From JANMZR01 sp031383555 (GTDB taxonomy: Bacteria > Bacteroidota > Bacteroidia > Cytophagales > Spirosomataceae), in contig JANMZR010000095.1 in assembly GCA_031383555.1 (NCBI GenBank), positions 1 to 15,194 on the forward strand: DNA of 15,194 nucleotides, given 5' to 3'. Positions within the stretch are counted from its first letter, which is position 1. Each line of letters opens with the position of its first letter. The position numbers and the translations under genes were made by a program. The notes under the pieces are model-generated. The model worked only from the letters and a program-made list of their open reading frames with translations. It had not been told where the DNA came from and searched no databases. This document shows, piece by piece, positions 1 through 7,267 of this stretch.

Positions 1-1
1 T

Positions 2-28
2 CCTATACATGAAAATGCAGCTATATAG
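2..28 (+). CDS. Possible C-terminal end of an upstream gene (partial)
   Basis: Nine codons, ending in TAG at 26-28, read PIHENAAI and run open to the left edge of the window. The stop abuts the plsY start codon at 29, which is the spacing expected of two co-transcribed genes. One other forward frame is also open here (to a stop at 45-47), and the third is closed by TGA at 10-12, so the frame choice rests only on the neat junction with plsY. The fragment is too short to recognise a family. Confidence 0.3.
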   Translation, partial: PIHENAAI

Positions 29-673
29 ATGGACATTATTTACATAACAATTTGTGGAATTTTCGCTTATTTATTGGGCTCAATTCCTACAGCAGTTTGG
101 TATGGTACAGGCTTTCATAATATTGATATCAGGGAGTTTGGAAGCAAAAATGCAGGTGCCACAAATACGTTTAGAGTTTTGGGAAAAAAAGCTGGCACAA
201 TTGTTCTTTTAATTGATGTGTTGAAAGGTTGGGTGGCCACATCTTTAGCACTTGGTTTATATTATTTGCATATTATTTCGGCAAATGCAATGGAAGACTG
301 GAAACTTGCCTTTGGTGTTCTGGCAGTAATTGGCCATTTATTTCCAATATTCAGTGGGTTCAGAGGTGGCAAAGGTGTTGCTACCTTATGCGGTATGTTA
401 TTGAGCATCAACTATATAGCTGCATTTTCATGTATAGGAGTTTTCCTTTCTGTTTTTATCATATTTCATTTTGTTTCCCTCAGTTCTATAATGGCTGCTT
501 TAACATTTCCTGTACTAATGATCATGCAGGTATTTGGTAAAGAAAAAATACTTACCACCATTTTTGCCGTTCTCATTTTTATTTTAGTATTATATATGCA
601 TCGCAAGAATATTAAACGAATATTAAATGGTGAAGAGGGCAAAATGTATCTGAATAGCAATAGGAGGTCTTGA
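29..673 (+). CDS. plsY: Glycerol-3-phosphate acyltransferase PlsY
   Basis: Inner-membrane acyltransferase that moves an acyl group from acyl-phosphate to sn-glycerol 3-phosphate to make lysophosphatidic acid, the first step of phospholipid synthesis, working with PlsX. The 214 residues match the usual length of about 200. The N-terminal YLLGSIPTA segment (14-22) leads into the first conserved loop, FGSKNAGATNTFRVLGKKAG (37-56). The second loop, GHLFPIFSGFRGGKGVAT (102-119), carries the glycine-rich phosphate-binding motif, and the third conserved stretch is near 148-154 (FVSLSSI). Several hydrophobic helices separate these loops, as in the family. The ATG at 29 directly follows a TAG stop, which suggests it belongs to an operon that begins outside the window. 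No plsX is visible here. The identification is by conserved motifs and is firm. Confidence 0.95.
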   Translation: MDIIYITICGIFAYLLGSIPTAVWYGTGFHNIDIREFGSKNAGATNTFRVLGKKAGTIVLLIDVLKGWVATSLALGLYYLHIISANAMEDWKLAFGVLAVIGHLFPIFSGFRGGKGVATLCGMLLSINYIAAFSCIGVFLSVFIIFHFVSLSSIMAALTFPVLMIMQVFGKEKILTTIFAVLIFILVLYMHRKNIKRILNGEEGKMYLNSNRRS

Positions 674-735
674 TAGTCTTCTTTGAAATAATTAAAATCT
701 TTTCGAATAATTCAATTGTATTTTCTTAGTTTTAG

Positions 736-749
736 ATTGATTAATCAAT
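736..749. promoter_or_regulatory. 14-bp perfect palindrome upstream of the M20 peptidase gene
   Basis: ATTGATTAATCAAT reads the same on both strands and lies 29 bases upstream of the chosen ATG at 779. It follows a near-consensus -7 box, TAGTTTTA at 727-734 (final G replaced by A). A dyad in this position could bind a dimeric regulator, but AT-rich DNA makes short palindromes by chance, so this is only a candidate operator. Confidence 0.25.
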
Positions 750-778
750 TTTACAACATTAAATTTAATATTAGCACT

Positions 779-2140
779 ATGCCAATCAATAATTATATTT
801 CAGAAAATAAAGATAGATTTCTTTCTGAATTACTTGCATTTTTGCGTATTCCATCCATATCGGCTAATCCAGCTTATAAGGCAGACATGCTAAAAACTGC
901 TGAATTTGTGGCTGAAAGTTTAAAACTCGCTGGTGCAGAGAATGTTGAAATATGTGAAACTGCTGGTAATCCAATTGTTTATGCCGAAAAAATAATTGAC
1001 GAAAGTAAACCTACTATTTTGGTTTATGGGCATTACGACGTTCAACCCGCCGACCCTTTAGAGCTTTGGAATTCACCACCTTTTGAGCCTATAATTAAAG
1101 ACGAAAAAATATATGCTCGTGGCTCTTGTGACGATAAAGGCCAAGTTTTTATGCATATTAAGGCTTTGGAAGCCATGTTGGCAACCAATACTCTAGCTTG
1201 CAATATTAAATTTATGATTGAAGGGGAGGAGGAAATTGGCTCAAATAATTTGGAGTTTTTTGTAAAGAATAATAAAACTAAATTAAAGGCTGACGTAATT
1301 GTAATATCTGATACGGCCATGATTGCCAATAATATTCCATCAATTGACACAGGATTAAGAGGATTAAGTTATTTGGAAGTGGAGGTTATTGGCGCTAATC
1401 GTGATTTGCATTCGGGCGTTTATGGTGGGGCGGTGGCCAATCCAATAAATACTTTAGCAAAAATGATTGCTAGCCTTCATAATGAGAATGGCCAAATAAC
1501 AATCCCAAATTTTTATGATGATGTAGCTTTAGTACCTGAATCTGAGCGTGCTATGTTGGCTCAAGCGCCGTTTAATTTAGAAAATTATAAAAAAGATTTG
1601 GAAATAAATGAGGTGTTTGGTGAAAAAGGTTATTCTACAACTGAGAGAGCTTCAATTCGTCCGACTTTAGATTGCAATGGAATTTGGGGTGGCTATATAG
1701 GCGAAGGTGCTAAAACCGTACTTCCTTCAAAGGCATCCGCCAAAATATCAATGCGATTAGTACCAAACCAATCGTCAGAAAAAATTACTGCGTTATTTAC
1801 CAACCATTTTTTAAATATTGCGCCTCCTTCTGTGAAAGTTAAAGTAACCCCACATCATGGCGGTGAACCTGCCGTAACTCCCATTGATTCAGTGGCTTAC
1901 AAAGCTGCTGAAAAAGCCATGGAAGTCTCATTTGGAAAAAAACCAGTGCCCACTCGGGGGGGAGGAAGTATTCCAATTGTTGCACTTTTTGAAAAGGAAT
2001 TGGGGTTAAAAACGGTGCTAATGGGATTCGGCCTCGATTCGGATGCCATTCATTCGCCAAACGAACATTATGGTCTTTTCAATTTTTATAAAGGTATTGA
2101 AACGATTCCCCTTTTTGTTAAATACTTTGCTGAAGGGTAA
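779..2140 (+). CDS. M20-family metallopeptidase (CNDP-type dipeptidase)
   Basis: Probable cytoplasmic di-zinc exopeptidase that cleaves dipeptides or short peptides. With the ATG at 779 the product is 453 residues, normal for the family; the open frame extends to a TTG at 716, but the 21 extra residues look non-coding and MPINNYISENKDRFL is a typical N-terminus. The metal and catalytic residues are all present: His85 and Asp87 in GHYDVQPADP, the bridging Asp in SCDDKGQ (118-119), Glu151/Glu152 in EGEEEIGS, Asp178 in ISDTA, and His425 in DAIHSPNEH. The dimerisation (lid) domain begins near HSGVYGGAVANP and ends before the RGGGSIPI loop. There is no signal peptide. It follows plsY by 105 bp, so it may have its own promoter. 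Substrate cannot be read from the sequence. Confidence 0.92.
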   Translation: MPINNYISENKDRFLSELLAFLRIPSISANPAYKADMLKTAEFVAESLKLAGAENVEICETAGNPIVYAEKIIDESKPTILVYGHYDVQPADPLELWNSPPFEPIIKDEKIYARGSCDDKGQVFMHIKALEAMLATNTLACNIKFMIEGEEEIGSNNLEFFVKNNKTKLKADVIVISDTAMIANNIPSIDTGLRGLSYLEVEVIGANRDLHSGVYGGAVANPINTLAKMIASLHNENGQITIPNFYDDVALVPESERAMLAQAPFNLENYKKDLEINEVFGEKGYSTTERASIRPTLDCNGIWGGYIGEGAKTVLPSKASAKISMRLVPNQSSEKITALFTNHFLNIAPPSVKVKVTPHHGGEPAVTPIDSVAYKAAEKAMEVSFGKKPVPTRGGGSIPIVALFEKELGLKTVLMGFGLDSDAIHSPNEHYGLFNFYKGIETIPLFVKYFAEG

Positions 2141-2237
2141 TATTCAAGAAGAATATAGTGAAGGATAAAGAGAATATATTTATTTGGCAGATTTGAAAAG
2201 TCAAAAACCTCTATATTTTTCTCACCATTACTAAAGA

Positions 2238-3572
2238 ATGAAAAAAACAATCCTTTTTTTGCTTTTTGCTTTGTTTTCATTTCAAATAGATGCCCAATTT
2301 TCCCAGGCAGATCGTGATAGTCTAAATAAACTAACGCAAATTGATTATAAGGATATGATGCAAAAACTAGGCATTCAAAAAATCCGTCAAGGAGCTAATG
2401 GTAGCGACCCAAAAGCCACAAATGCAGCCAATTACGATGAATCAAAAGCAAATGCATTTCCTATTTTACCCAATCCTTTGGTATTTAATAATAGAAAAAA
2501 AGTAAAAAAGGCAAAGCAATGGAAAGTCAGAAAGGCCGAAATAATTGAAGACTTTGATAGAGAAATTTACGGACGAATGCCTGCAAATACACCAAAAGTT
2601 GACTGGCAAATTATTAAATCTACTGACACTACAATTGCTGATATTCCAGTAATTATCAATAAATTAATTGGGAAAGTTGATAATTCTATTTACCCAAAAG
2701 TGAATGTAAATATTCAATTAACTATAACCAAGGCTAAAGTTAATTTAAAAAAATCACCAGTAATTATGGAGTTTAGCTTTGGCTCATTTCGTAGGCCGGG
2801 TGATACAACTAAAGCGCCAATTCCAACACCAAGTTGGCAAATAGAAACATTAAAAAGAGGTTGGTCGTTGGCCATTTTAGTGCCTACAAGTATCCAGGCC
2901 GACAATGGTGCAGGCCTTACCCAAGGTATAATCGGTCTCATGAATAAAGGCGAAAGACGCCAACCCGACCAATGGGGAAGTCTTCGTGCTTGGGCTTGGG
3001 GTGCAAGCAAGGCATTAGATTATTTTGAAACTTTGCCTGAGCTTGATGCATCAAAAGTGGCAATTGAAGGCCATTCCCGATACGGAAAAGCCGCTTTAGT
3101 AACGCAAGCATATGACGAACGCTTTGCAATTGGGTTTATAAGTTCATCAGGTGAAGGAGGCGCCAAATTACACCGGAGAAATGCTGGTGAATTAGTTGAA
3201 AATGTGGCGGCAAGTAACGAATATCATTGGATGGCGGGCAATTTCATTAAATATGCTGGCCCGCTTAATTGGGGTGACTTACCTGTTGACTCTCACGAAT
3301 TGATAGCATTATGTGCTCCAAGGCCTGTTTTTATAAGTGCTGGCAATGTGGGCGATGCTTGGGTAGATGTAAAAGGTACATTTATGGCGGCAGTAGCGGC
3401 TGGGCCAGTTTATAAATTATTAGGAAAAAAAGATTTAGGAACTAGAGAGTTACCCAAAATTGAACAAGGTCTTATGGCTGGGGAAATATCCTTTCGGCAA
3501 CACAATTCAGGCCATACGCCAGCACCCAATTGGCCAATATTTCTAGAATATGCTGCTCGATATTTCAAATAA
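2238..3572 (+). CDS. Exported CE15-type (glucuronoyl esterase-like) alpha/beta hydrolase
   Basis: The 444-residue product starts with a signal peptide (about 1-20, MKKTILFLLFALFSFQIDAQ), with no lipobox cysteine, so it is probably periplasmic or secreted. The nucleophile elbow GHSRYGKAA places the catalytic serine at 280; CE15 members carry GCSRxGKxA here, so this protein has His where Cys is usual. The upstream block WGSLRAWAWGASKALDYFET and the downstream blocks SSGEGGAKLHRRNAGE and EYHWMAGNF are also CE15-like. The likely catalytic His is 426 in NSGHTPAPNWPIF. Known CE15 enzymes cut the ester between glucuronic acid of xylan and lignin alcohols; close relatives are often labelled acetylxylan esterase. 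No other polysaccharide-degrading gene is nearby, so the true substrate is open. It lies 97 bp after the M20 peptidase gene. Confidence 0.85.
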   Translation: MKKTILFLLFALFSFQIDAQFSQADRDSLNKLTQIDYKDMMQKLGIQKIRQGANGSDPKATNAANYDESKANAFPILPNPLVFNNRKKVKKAKQWKVRKAEIIEDFDREIYGRMPANTPKVDWQIIKSTDTTIADIPVIINKLIGKVDNSIYPKVNVNIQLTITKAKVNLKKSPVIMEFSFGSFRRPGDTTKAPIPTPSWQIETLKRGWSLAILVPTSIQADNGAGLTQGIIGLMNKGERRQPDQWGSLRAWAWGASKALDYFETLPELDASKVAIEGHSRYGKAALVTQAYDERFAIGFISSSGEGGAKLHRRNAGELVENVAASNEYHWMAGNFIKYAGPLNWGDLPVDSHELIALCAPRPVFISAGNVGDAWVDVKGTFMAAVAAGPVYKLLGKKDLGTRELPKIEQGLMAGEISFRQHNSGHTPAPNWPIFLEYAARYFK

Positions 3573-3587
3573 ATTGATTTAGGAATA

Positions 3588-3609
3588 CTAAATTTTTGAA
3601 GAAATTTAG
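3588..3609. terminator. Hairpin between convergent genes, possible bidirectional terminator
   Basis: CTAAATTT (3588-3595) and AAATTTAG (3602-3609) form a perfect 8-bp stem with a 6-base loop in the 33-bp gap between the CE15 gene (stop at 3572) and the ankyrin gene (stop codon at 3606-3608, inside the right arm). The position suits a shared terminator, but the stem is mostly A-T and there is no long T run after it on either strand, so support is modest. Confidence 0.35.
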
Positions 3610-4349
3610 CTTTGTAGATATTTATTTGGTATATTCTTTGGAAAATAATCAATTCGATTCAGTTCCTTTTGCAATATTCTCACAACAGTATAAATATCAT
3701 ATTCAGTTCTTTGGAATTGTCGTAAAAGCCCCATCATTGTGTAAGAAGTAAGATTAACAGCTGGAATATAGGTTTCCCATTCATAGCCTTTACCCCAAAT
3801 AAGACCCTTAATTTCAATGTTCAAATCAGCCTTTTGGGCCATGAGAAATTTCAACATATCAATACAATAGTTGGCTCGTTGATTTACAGTATGAAATATC
3901 GGGGTTTGTCCACCAAATTCATTTTCATCAAATCCAGCCTTTGCATTTACGTCCAGACCGAATTTAACCAATATTTTAGCGCAATTTATATGGTTGTATT
4001 CAGCACAAATATGTAGTAAACTCGCCTCAAATAGTGGTGTAAAAGTACATTCAAAAGTATATTTTTTTAAAATCAGCTTCCCATCATTTTTTAAGAGCTC
4101 GTCAAGAGTAATAGCATCATCTAAAAGTACAGATAACAATACCTTATCGTCAAATTCAAGACCATATTCTACAAACAATTTTATACAATCTTTAAATAAT
4201 GGCCCTCTAAAATACATATTTACCATTGTTAAAAATAACGGCTCATTTTTAAAAGAATCATTTGGGCTGATACCACTTTCAAAACAATTACGTATGCCCT
4301 CCAAATCATGGCATTCGATATCCCCAACTATTTTATCTAAAAGCGACAT
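3606..4349 (-). CDS. Ankyrin-repeat protein
   Basis: A 247-residue protein without signal peptide or membrane segment. Two fairly clear ankyrin repeats are visible: about 109-141 (SLLHICAEYNHINCAKILVKF, then GLDVNAKAG) and about 147-179 (GQTPIFHTVNQRANYCIDMLKFLMAQKADLN). The N-terminus has two degenerate units, around 9-32 (HDLEGIRNCFESGISPND) and 36-66 (CIKLFVEYGLEFDD). The last 65 residues show no repeat. Ankyrin repeats bind other proteins, so this is probably an adaptor, inhibitor or immunity-type protein; nothing in the sequence gives a specific partner. I chose the ATG at 4349 over the TTG at 4364: it starts four bases after the stop of the upstream SRPBCC gene and removes an 11-bp overlap. 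The tight spacing suggests co-transcription and linked translation with that gene. Confidence 0.8.
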   Translation of the reverse strand: MSLLDKIVGDIECHDLEGIRNCFESGISPNDSFKNEPLFLTMVNMYFRGPLFKDCIKLFVEYGLEFDDKVLLSVLLDDAITLDELLKNDGKLILKKYTFECTFTPLFEASLLHICAEYNHINCAKILVKFGLDVNAKAGFDENEFGGQTPIFHTVNQRANYCIDMLKFLMAQKADLNIEIKGLIWGKGYEWETYIPAVNLTSYTMMGLLRQFQRTEYDIYTVVRILQKELNRIDYFPKNIPNKYLQS

Positions 4350-4353
4350 AATA

Positions 4354-4881
4354 TTATTTTTCAAGTTGGCCTTTCAGATTTATTGAATTTATGTTCATAT
4401 CTTTTTGCAACATTTTCTTTATGAAAGGAATCATCAGGCTCATTGGAAATGGAGTTTCTGAGTAAAAGACAGTAGTTACTTTGGTTTCATTTTCAGATAA
4501 ACTTTCTATTGAATTTTTTGCCAAACTTATGCCTTCGAAAGGCTTTTTAAACCTTATTTCAACATCCATTTGTTTGTTTGGCGTTAATTTAGTGATTTCC
4601 TGCTCACCAATTCCAACATTTTTATCAAAACTTTCCCAGGCTGAAATAAAACCAACTTCGCCTTCAATGCCAGTATAAGTAAGTTTTACATTGGGATCTG
4701 ACATTACCCATTTACTCCATTTTTCTTGATTTCTAAGGTTTTTTACATAATTATATACTTCTGTTTGGGGTTTATTAATTATTATTTCAGAGGAAATTGA
4801 ATATTTTTTTTCAGCAAAGTAAGCATAAATCAATGCAATTATGATAATTGCTAAAACAACGAAAAGTATAATTTGTATCAT
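4354..4881 (-). CDS. Membrane-anchored SRPBCC (START-like) family protein
   Basis: A 175-residue protein with one strong N-terminal hydrophobic helix (about 3-22, ILFVVLAIIIIALIYAYF), followed by a single START-like domain to the end. The opening strand and helix, YSISSEIIINKPQTEVYNYVKNLRNQEKWSKW, are typical of the polyketide cyclase/SRPBCC group, which forms a deep hydrophobic cavity for lipids or other small hydrophobic molecules. The motif FKKPFEG and the long C-terminal helix (about 145-172) also fit. The ligand cannot be deduced. It is first of a two-gene minus-strand unit with the ankyrin gene. On the other side it diverges from the thiolase gene across 234 bp. The domain call is reasonably firm; the function is unknown. 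Confidence 0.8.
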   Translation of the reverse strand: MIQIILFVVLAIIIIALIYAYFAEKKYSISSEIIINKPQTEVYNYVKNLRNQEKWSKWVMSDPNVKLTYTGIEGEVGFISAWESFDKNVGIGEQEITKLTPNKQMDVEIRFKKPFEGISLAKNSIESLSENETKVTTVFYSETPFPMSLMIPFIKKMLQKDMNINSINLKGQLEK

Positions 4882-4975
4882 TTTTTTTGAATTTGAGTTT
4901 AGAAATAATCTACCAAAATAACAAATATCTTTGAAATAATATTAGTCTGTTATAATAAAAATATTAAGGTTAATT

Positions 4976-4997
4976 AGGTCGGGGAGGACACCGACCT
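4976..4997. repeat. GC-rich inverted repeat in the divergent intergenic region
   Basis: AGGTCGG (4976-4982) and CCGACCT (4991-4997) are perfect inverted arms around the 8-base spacer GGAGGACA. The 22 bases are an island of G and C in an otherwise very AT-rich 234-bp gap (4882-5115) between divergent genes, so it is not placed as a terminator. It resembles short dispersed palindromic elements or a structured operator. I see no second copy in this window. The rest of the gap holds no open reading frame of note. Confidence 0.5.
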
Positions 4998-5115
4998 CTG
5001 GAGTTTTAGGGAAAATAAAAGCAAATATTCTTATCTGAAAGTCTAAATAAAAAACAAATTTCATAACTTTAATATTAAATATAATTTCAAAAATTTAGAA
5101 AAGTAAAATTCATCA

Positions 5116-6300
5116 ATGAATAAAAATGTATTTATACTGGCTGGTTCCCGAACTCCAATTGGGAGTTATGGGGGGGCAATTTCTGGCATTTCTGCTACTG
5201 ATTTAGGTGCCATTGCAATTGAAGATGCTATAAAGAAAGCAAATATTTCGAAGGAACATATTGCAACAATTGTAATGGGTAATGTGCTATCGGCCAATTT
5301 GGGGCAAGCACCTGCACGTCAGGCTTCTATGGCCGCTGGCTTGCCTGAAAGTGTATGTGCAACAACTGTAAATAAGGTTTGTGCATCTGGTATGAAAGCA
5401 ACAAGTATGGTGTTTAATGATATAATTCTTGGCAATATTTCAGTGGGAATTGCAGGGGGAATGGAAAGTATGTCGAAAGTGCCTCATTATTTGCCAAACG
5501 CTCGTTTTGGAATTGGTTATGGCAACTCTCAAATAATAGACGGGTTGGCAAAAGACGGGTTGGTAGATGTATATAATCAAACCTCAATGGGTATTTCAGG
5601 CGATAAAACAGCTGAAAAATATAATATTAGCAGGGAGGAACAAGATAATTATTCAGAGCAATCGTTTAGAAAAAGTGCTGAAGCGTGGGCAAATGGAAAT
5701 TTTGCAAAAGAAACCATAGCTGTAAAAGTACCTCAAAGAAAAGGTGATCTAATACTTTTTATAGAAGATGAGTCAATAAAAAAGGCCAATTTTGAAAAAA
5801 TGAGAGAGTTGAAGCCAGCTTTTTCTCCGAATGGAACGGTTACTGCCGGTAATGCAAGCCCAATGAATGATGGAGCAAGCGCCTTAATATTAGCTGGGGA
5901 TGACTTTGTGAAAACCAATAATCTAATGCCAATTGCTAGGATCATAGCTTATGCAGAAGCTGAGCAAGATCCAATGTTTTTTACGACAACACCAGTTTTG
6001 GCCACGGAAAAAGTATTGAAAAGAGCCAATTTGACTTTATCTGATATTGATTATTTTGAAGTAAATGAAGCTTTTGCGGTAGTGGCATTGGCATATATCC
6101 AACTTTTAGATATTCCTGCAGAAAAGGTAAACATTTTTGGGGGAGCTGTAGCCTTGGGCCATCCACTTGGTAGCTCTGGAAGTAGAATAATTGTTACTTT
6201 ACTCAATGTTTTACAAACTCAAAATGCAAAATATGGACTTGCCGCTATATGTAACGGTGGAGGTGGTGCCAGTGCTATTATTATTGAAAATATGGTTTAA
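5116..6300 (+). CDS. Acetyl-CoA C-acetyltransferase (thiolase)
   Basis: Condenses two acetyl-CoA to acetoacetyl-CoA, or runs in reverse in degradation. The 394-residue length is normal for the biosynthetic-type tetrameric thiolase. The nucleophile Cys89 sits in NKVCASGMKA, followed by GGMESMSKVPHYLP. The C-terminal catalytic residues are His349 in GGAVALGHPLGSSGSR and Cys379 in CNGGGGASA, and the NEAF motif holds Asn317-Glu318. All four conserved thiolase elements are intact. It is a single gene with no adjacent hydroxyacyl-CoA dehydrogenase, CoA-transferase or polyhydroxyalkanoate genes, so its pathway is not shown by context. A weak -7-like box, TAACTTTA at 5064-5071, lies upstream. The 5' end includes a run of seven G at 5170-5176. 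It converges with the TerC gene, 25 bp away, with no visible terminator between. Confidence 0.93.
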   Translation: MNKNVFILAGSRTPIGSYGGAISGISATDLGAIAIEDAIKKANISKEHIATIVMGNVLSANLGQAPARQASMAAGLPESVCATTVNKVCASGMKATSMVFNDIILGNISVGIAGGMESMSKVPHYLPNARFGIGYGNSQIIDGLAKDGLVDVYNQTSMGISGDKTAEKYNISREEQDNYSEQSFRKSAEAWANGNFAKETIAVKVPQRKGDLILFIEDESIKKANFEKMRELKPAFSPNGTVTAGNASPMNDGASALILAGDDFVKTNNLMPIARIIAYAEAEQDPMFFTTTPVLATEKVLKRANLTLSDIDYFEVNEAFAVVALAYIQLLDIPAEKVNIFGGAVALGHPLGSSGSRIIVTLLNVLQTQNAKYGLAAICNGGGGASAIIIENMV

Positions 6301-6325
6301 AACAGATTTTGTATAAAGTGAATTT

Positions 6326-7159
6326 TTATTTTTCATCCAAAAGGCCTTCTTTTTTAGCTTGATCCATATAATCGTGCAATTTCACAACTGAGTTCTTTTT
6401 AGATTTGCTCATTCTTATATTCAAAAATTCAACCAATAATGAGAAGGCAATTGCAAAATATAAGTAACCTTTTGGCACTTCACCAACCTCATTGCCAAAC
6501 ATTGTAACATCAGCATCGTGTGCAGCTTCAGCCACCAACATGAAGCCAATCATTATTAAAAAAGCCAAACCAAGCATTTGGATCGATGGGTGATTATTCA
6601 CAAAATTGCCAACTTTTCCGCCAAATAACATCATTATTGCTATTGAAAGTACAACAGCGATAATCATCACGGTAATGTCTTTAGTAAGGCCAATTGCTGT
6701 TAAAATAGAGTCGATAGAGAACACTATATTTATTAAGGCGATTTGCATAACCACTGAAACTAATTGGTCCGCTGCCTTACCTTTAGGGGTTTTAACATCG
6801 TCTCCATTGTCGTCGCCTTCTAATTTATGGTGTATTTCGTAGGTTGCTTTATACAATAAAAATAAGCCACCAATAAATAATATTAAACTTTGCCCAGAAA
6901 TACCTACATGAAGCCAAGTATTGTCGATATGCATAAATGGCTTTTGTAGTGATATTAACCAGCCTATCCCAAACAACAACATTATTCTGAATAACATGGC
7001 TAAAATTAAGCCAATGTTTCTGGCTTTTGCTTGGTCGCCTTTTGCCAATTTATTTGCAGCGATAGATATAAATATGATGTTATCAATACCTAATACAATT
7101 TCTAAAAAGGTTAACGTTAATAAACTAATAATGCCATCGGCCGATAATAAATGCTGCAT
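6326..7159 (-). CDS. TerC-family integral membrane protein
   Basis: A 277-residue polytopic membrane protein with about seven hydrophobic helices (near 9-33, 48-70, 86-106, 135-157, 162-180, 193-212 and 230-250). The family's acidic membrane motifs are present: FLEIVLGIDN (Glu20, Asp26, Asn27) and INIVFSIDSI (Asp150). A charged cytoplasmic loop (about 111-130, HKLEGDDNGDDVKTPKGKAA) separates the two halves, and the C-terminus is a soluble basic tail. TerC and Alx relatives are linked to tellurite resistance, pH response and, in recent work, manganese export, including metal supply to exported enzymes. No ter operon partners are nearby, so tellurite resistance should not be assumed. The ATG at 7159 is preceded by a candidate promoter at 7211-7238. 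Confidence 0.9.
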   Translation of the reverse strand: MQHLLSADGIISLLTLTFLEIVLGIDNIIFISIAANKLAKGDQAKARNIGLILAMLFRIMLLFGIGWLISLQKPFMHIDNTWLHVGISGQSLILFIGGLFLLYKATYEIHHKLEGDDNGDDVKTPKGKAADQLVSVVMQIALINIVFSIDSILTAIGLTKDITVMIIAVVLSIAIMMLFGGKVGNFVNNHPSIQMLGLAFLIMIGFMLVAEAAHDADVTMFGNEVGEVPKGYLYFAIAFSLLVEFLNIRMSKSKKNSVVKLHDYMDQAKKEGLLDEK

Positions 7160-7210
7160 ATTTTAATTATTTGGGTGTGTCAAAACGCCTATTTAAGCAG
7201 TTTTTTTATA

Positions 7211-7238
7211 CAAAACTACTATAAATAGTTTTTTCAAA
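7211..7238 (-). promoter_or_regulatory. Candidate Bacteroidota promoter for the TerC gene
   Basis: On the minus strand TAGTTTTG (7218 down to 7211) matches the -7 box TAnnTTTG exactly. A TTTG (7238 to 7235) lies 16 bases upstream, shorter than the usual 19-21, so the -33 part is doubtful. Transcription would begin near 7205, giving a leader of about 46 bases. The box also forms the right arm of a 7-bp inverted repeat (AAAACTA 7212-7218, TAGTTTT 7226-7232). Confidence 0.4.
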
Positions 7239-7267
7239 AAAGTAATAGTTTTATATACTATGATTTT

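Noticed and set aside
716..778. Upstream extension of the M20 peptidase to a TTG start
   Set aside because: The added 21 residues do not resemble the family N-terminus and cover the palindrome and promoter-like region; the ATG at 779 gives the normal protein.
1042..1350. Antisense and alternative-frame open reading frames inside the M20, CE15, thiolase, propeller, plsY and mreB genes
   Set aside because: They lie fully within genes with strong family motifs and show no recognisable domain or start context.
2140..2156. Inverted repeat ATATTC/GAATAT at the M20 stop codon as a terminator
   Set aside because: Only six A-T rich pairs, overlapping the stop codon, with no T run after it.
4350..4364. 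TTG start of the ankyrin gene overlapping the SRPBCC gene
   Set aside because: An ATG at 4349 lies four bases after the SRPBCC stop and is the more natural start.
6301..6325. Possible terminator between the convergent thiolase and TerC genes
   Set aside because: The 25 bases contain no inverted repeat.
6326..7159. Tellurite-resistance operon
   Set aside because: Only a TerC-family protein is present; no TerA, TerB, TerD or TerZ genes are nearby.
7229..7241. Palindrome of six T, one C, six A between the amine oxidase and TerC genes
   Set aside because: A single-base loop cannot form a hairpin and runs of A and T are common here.
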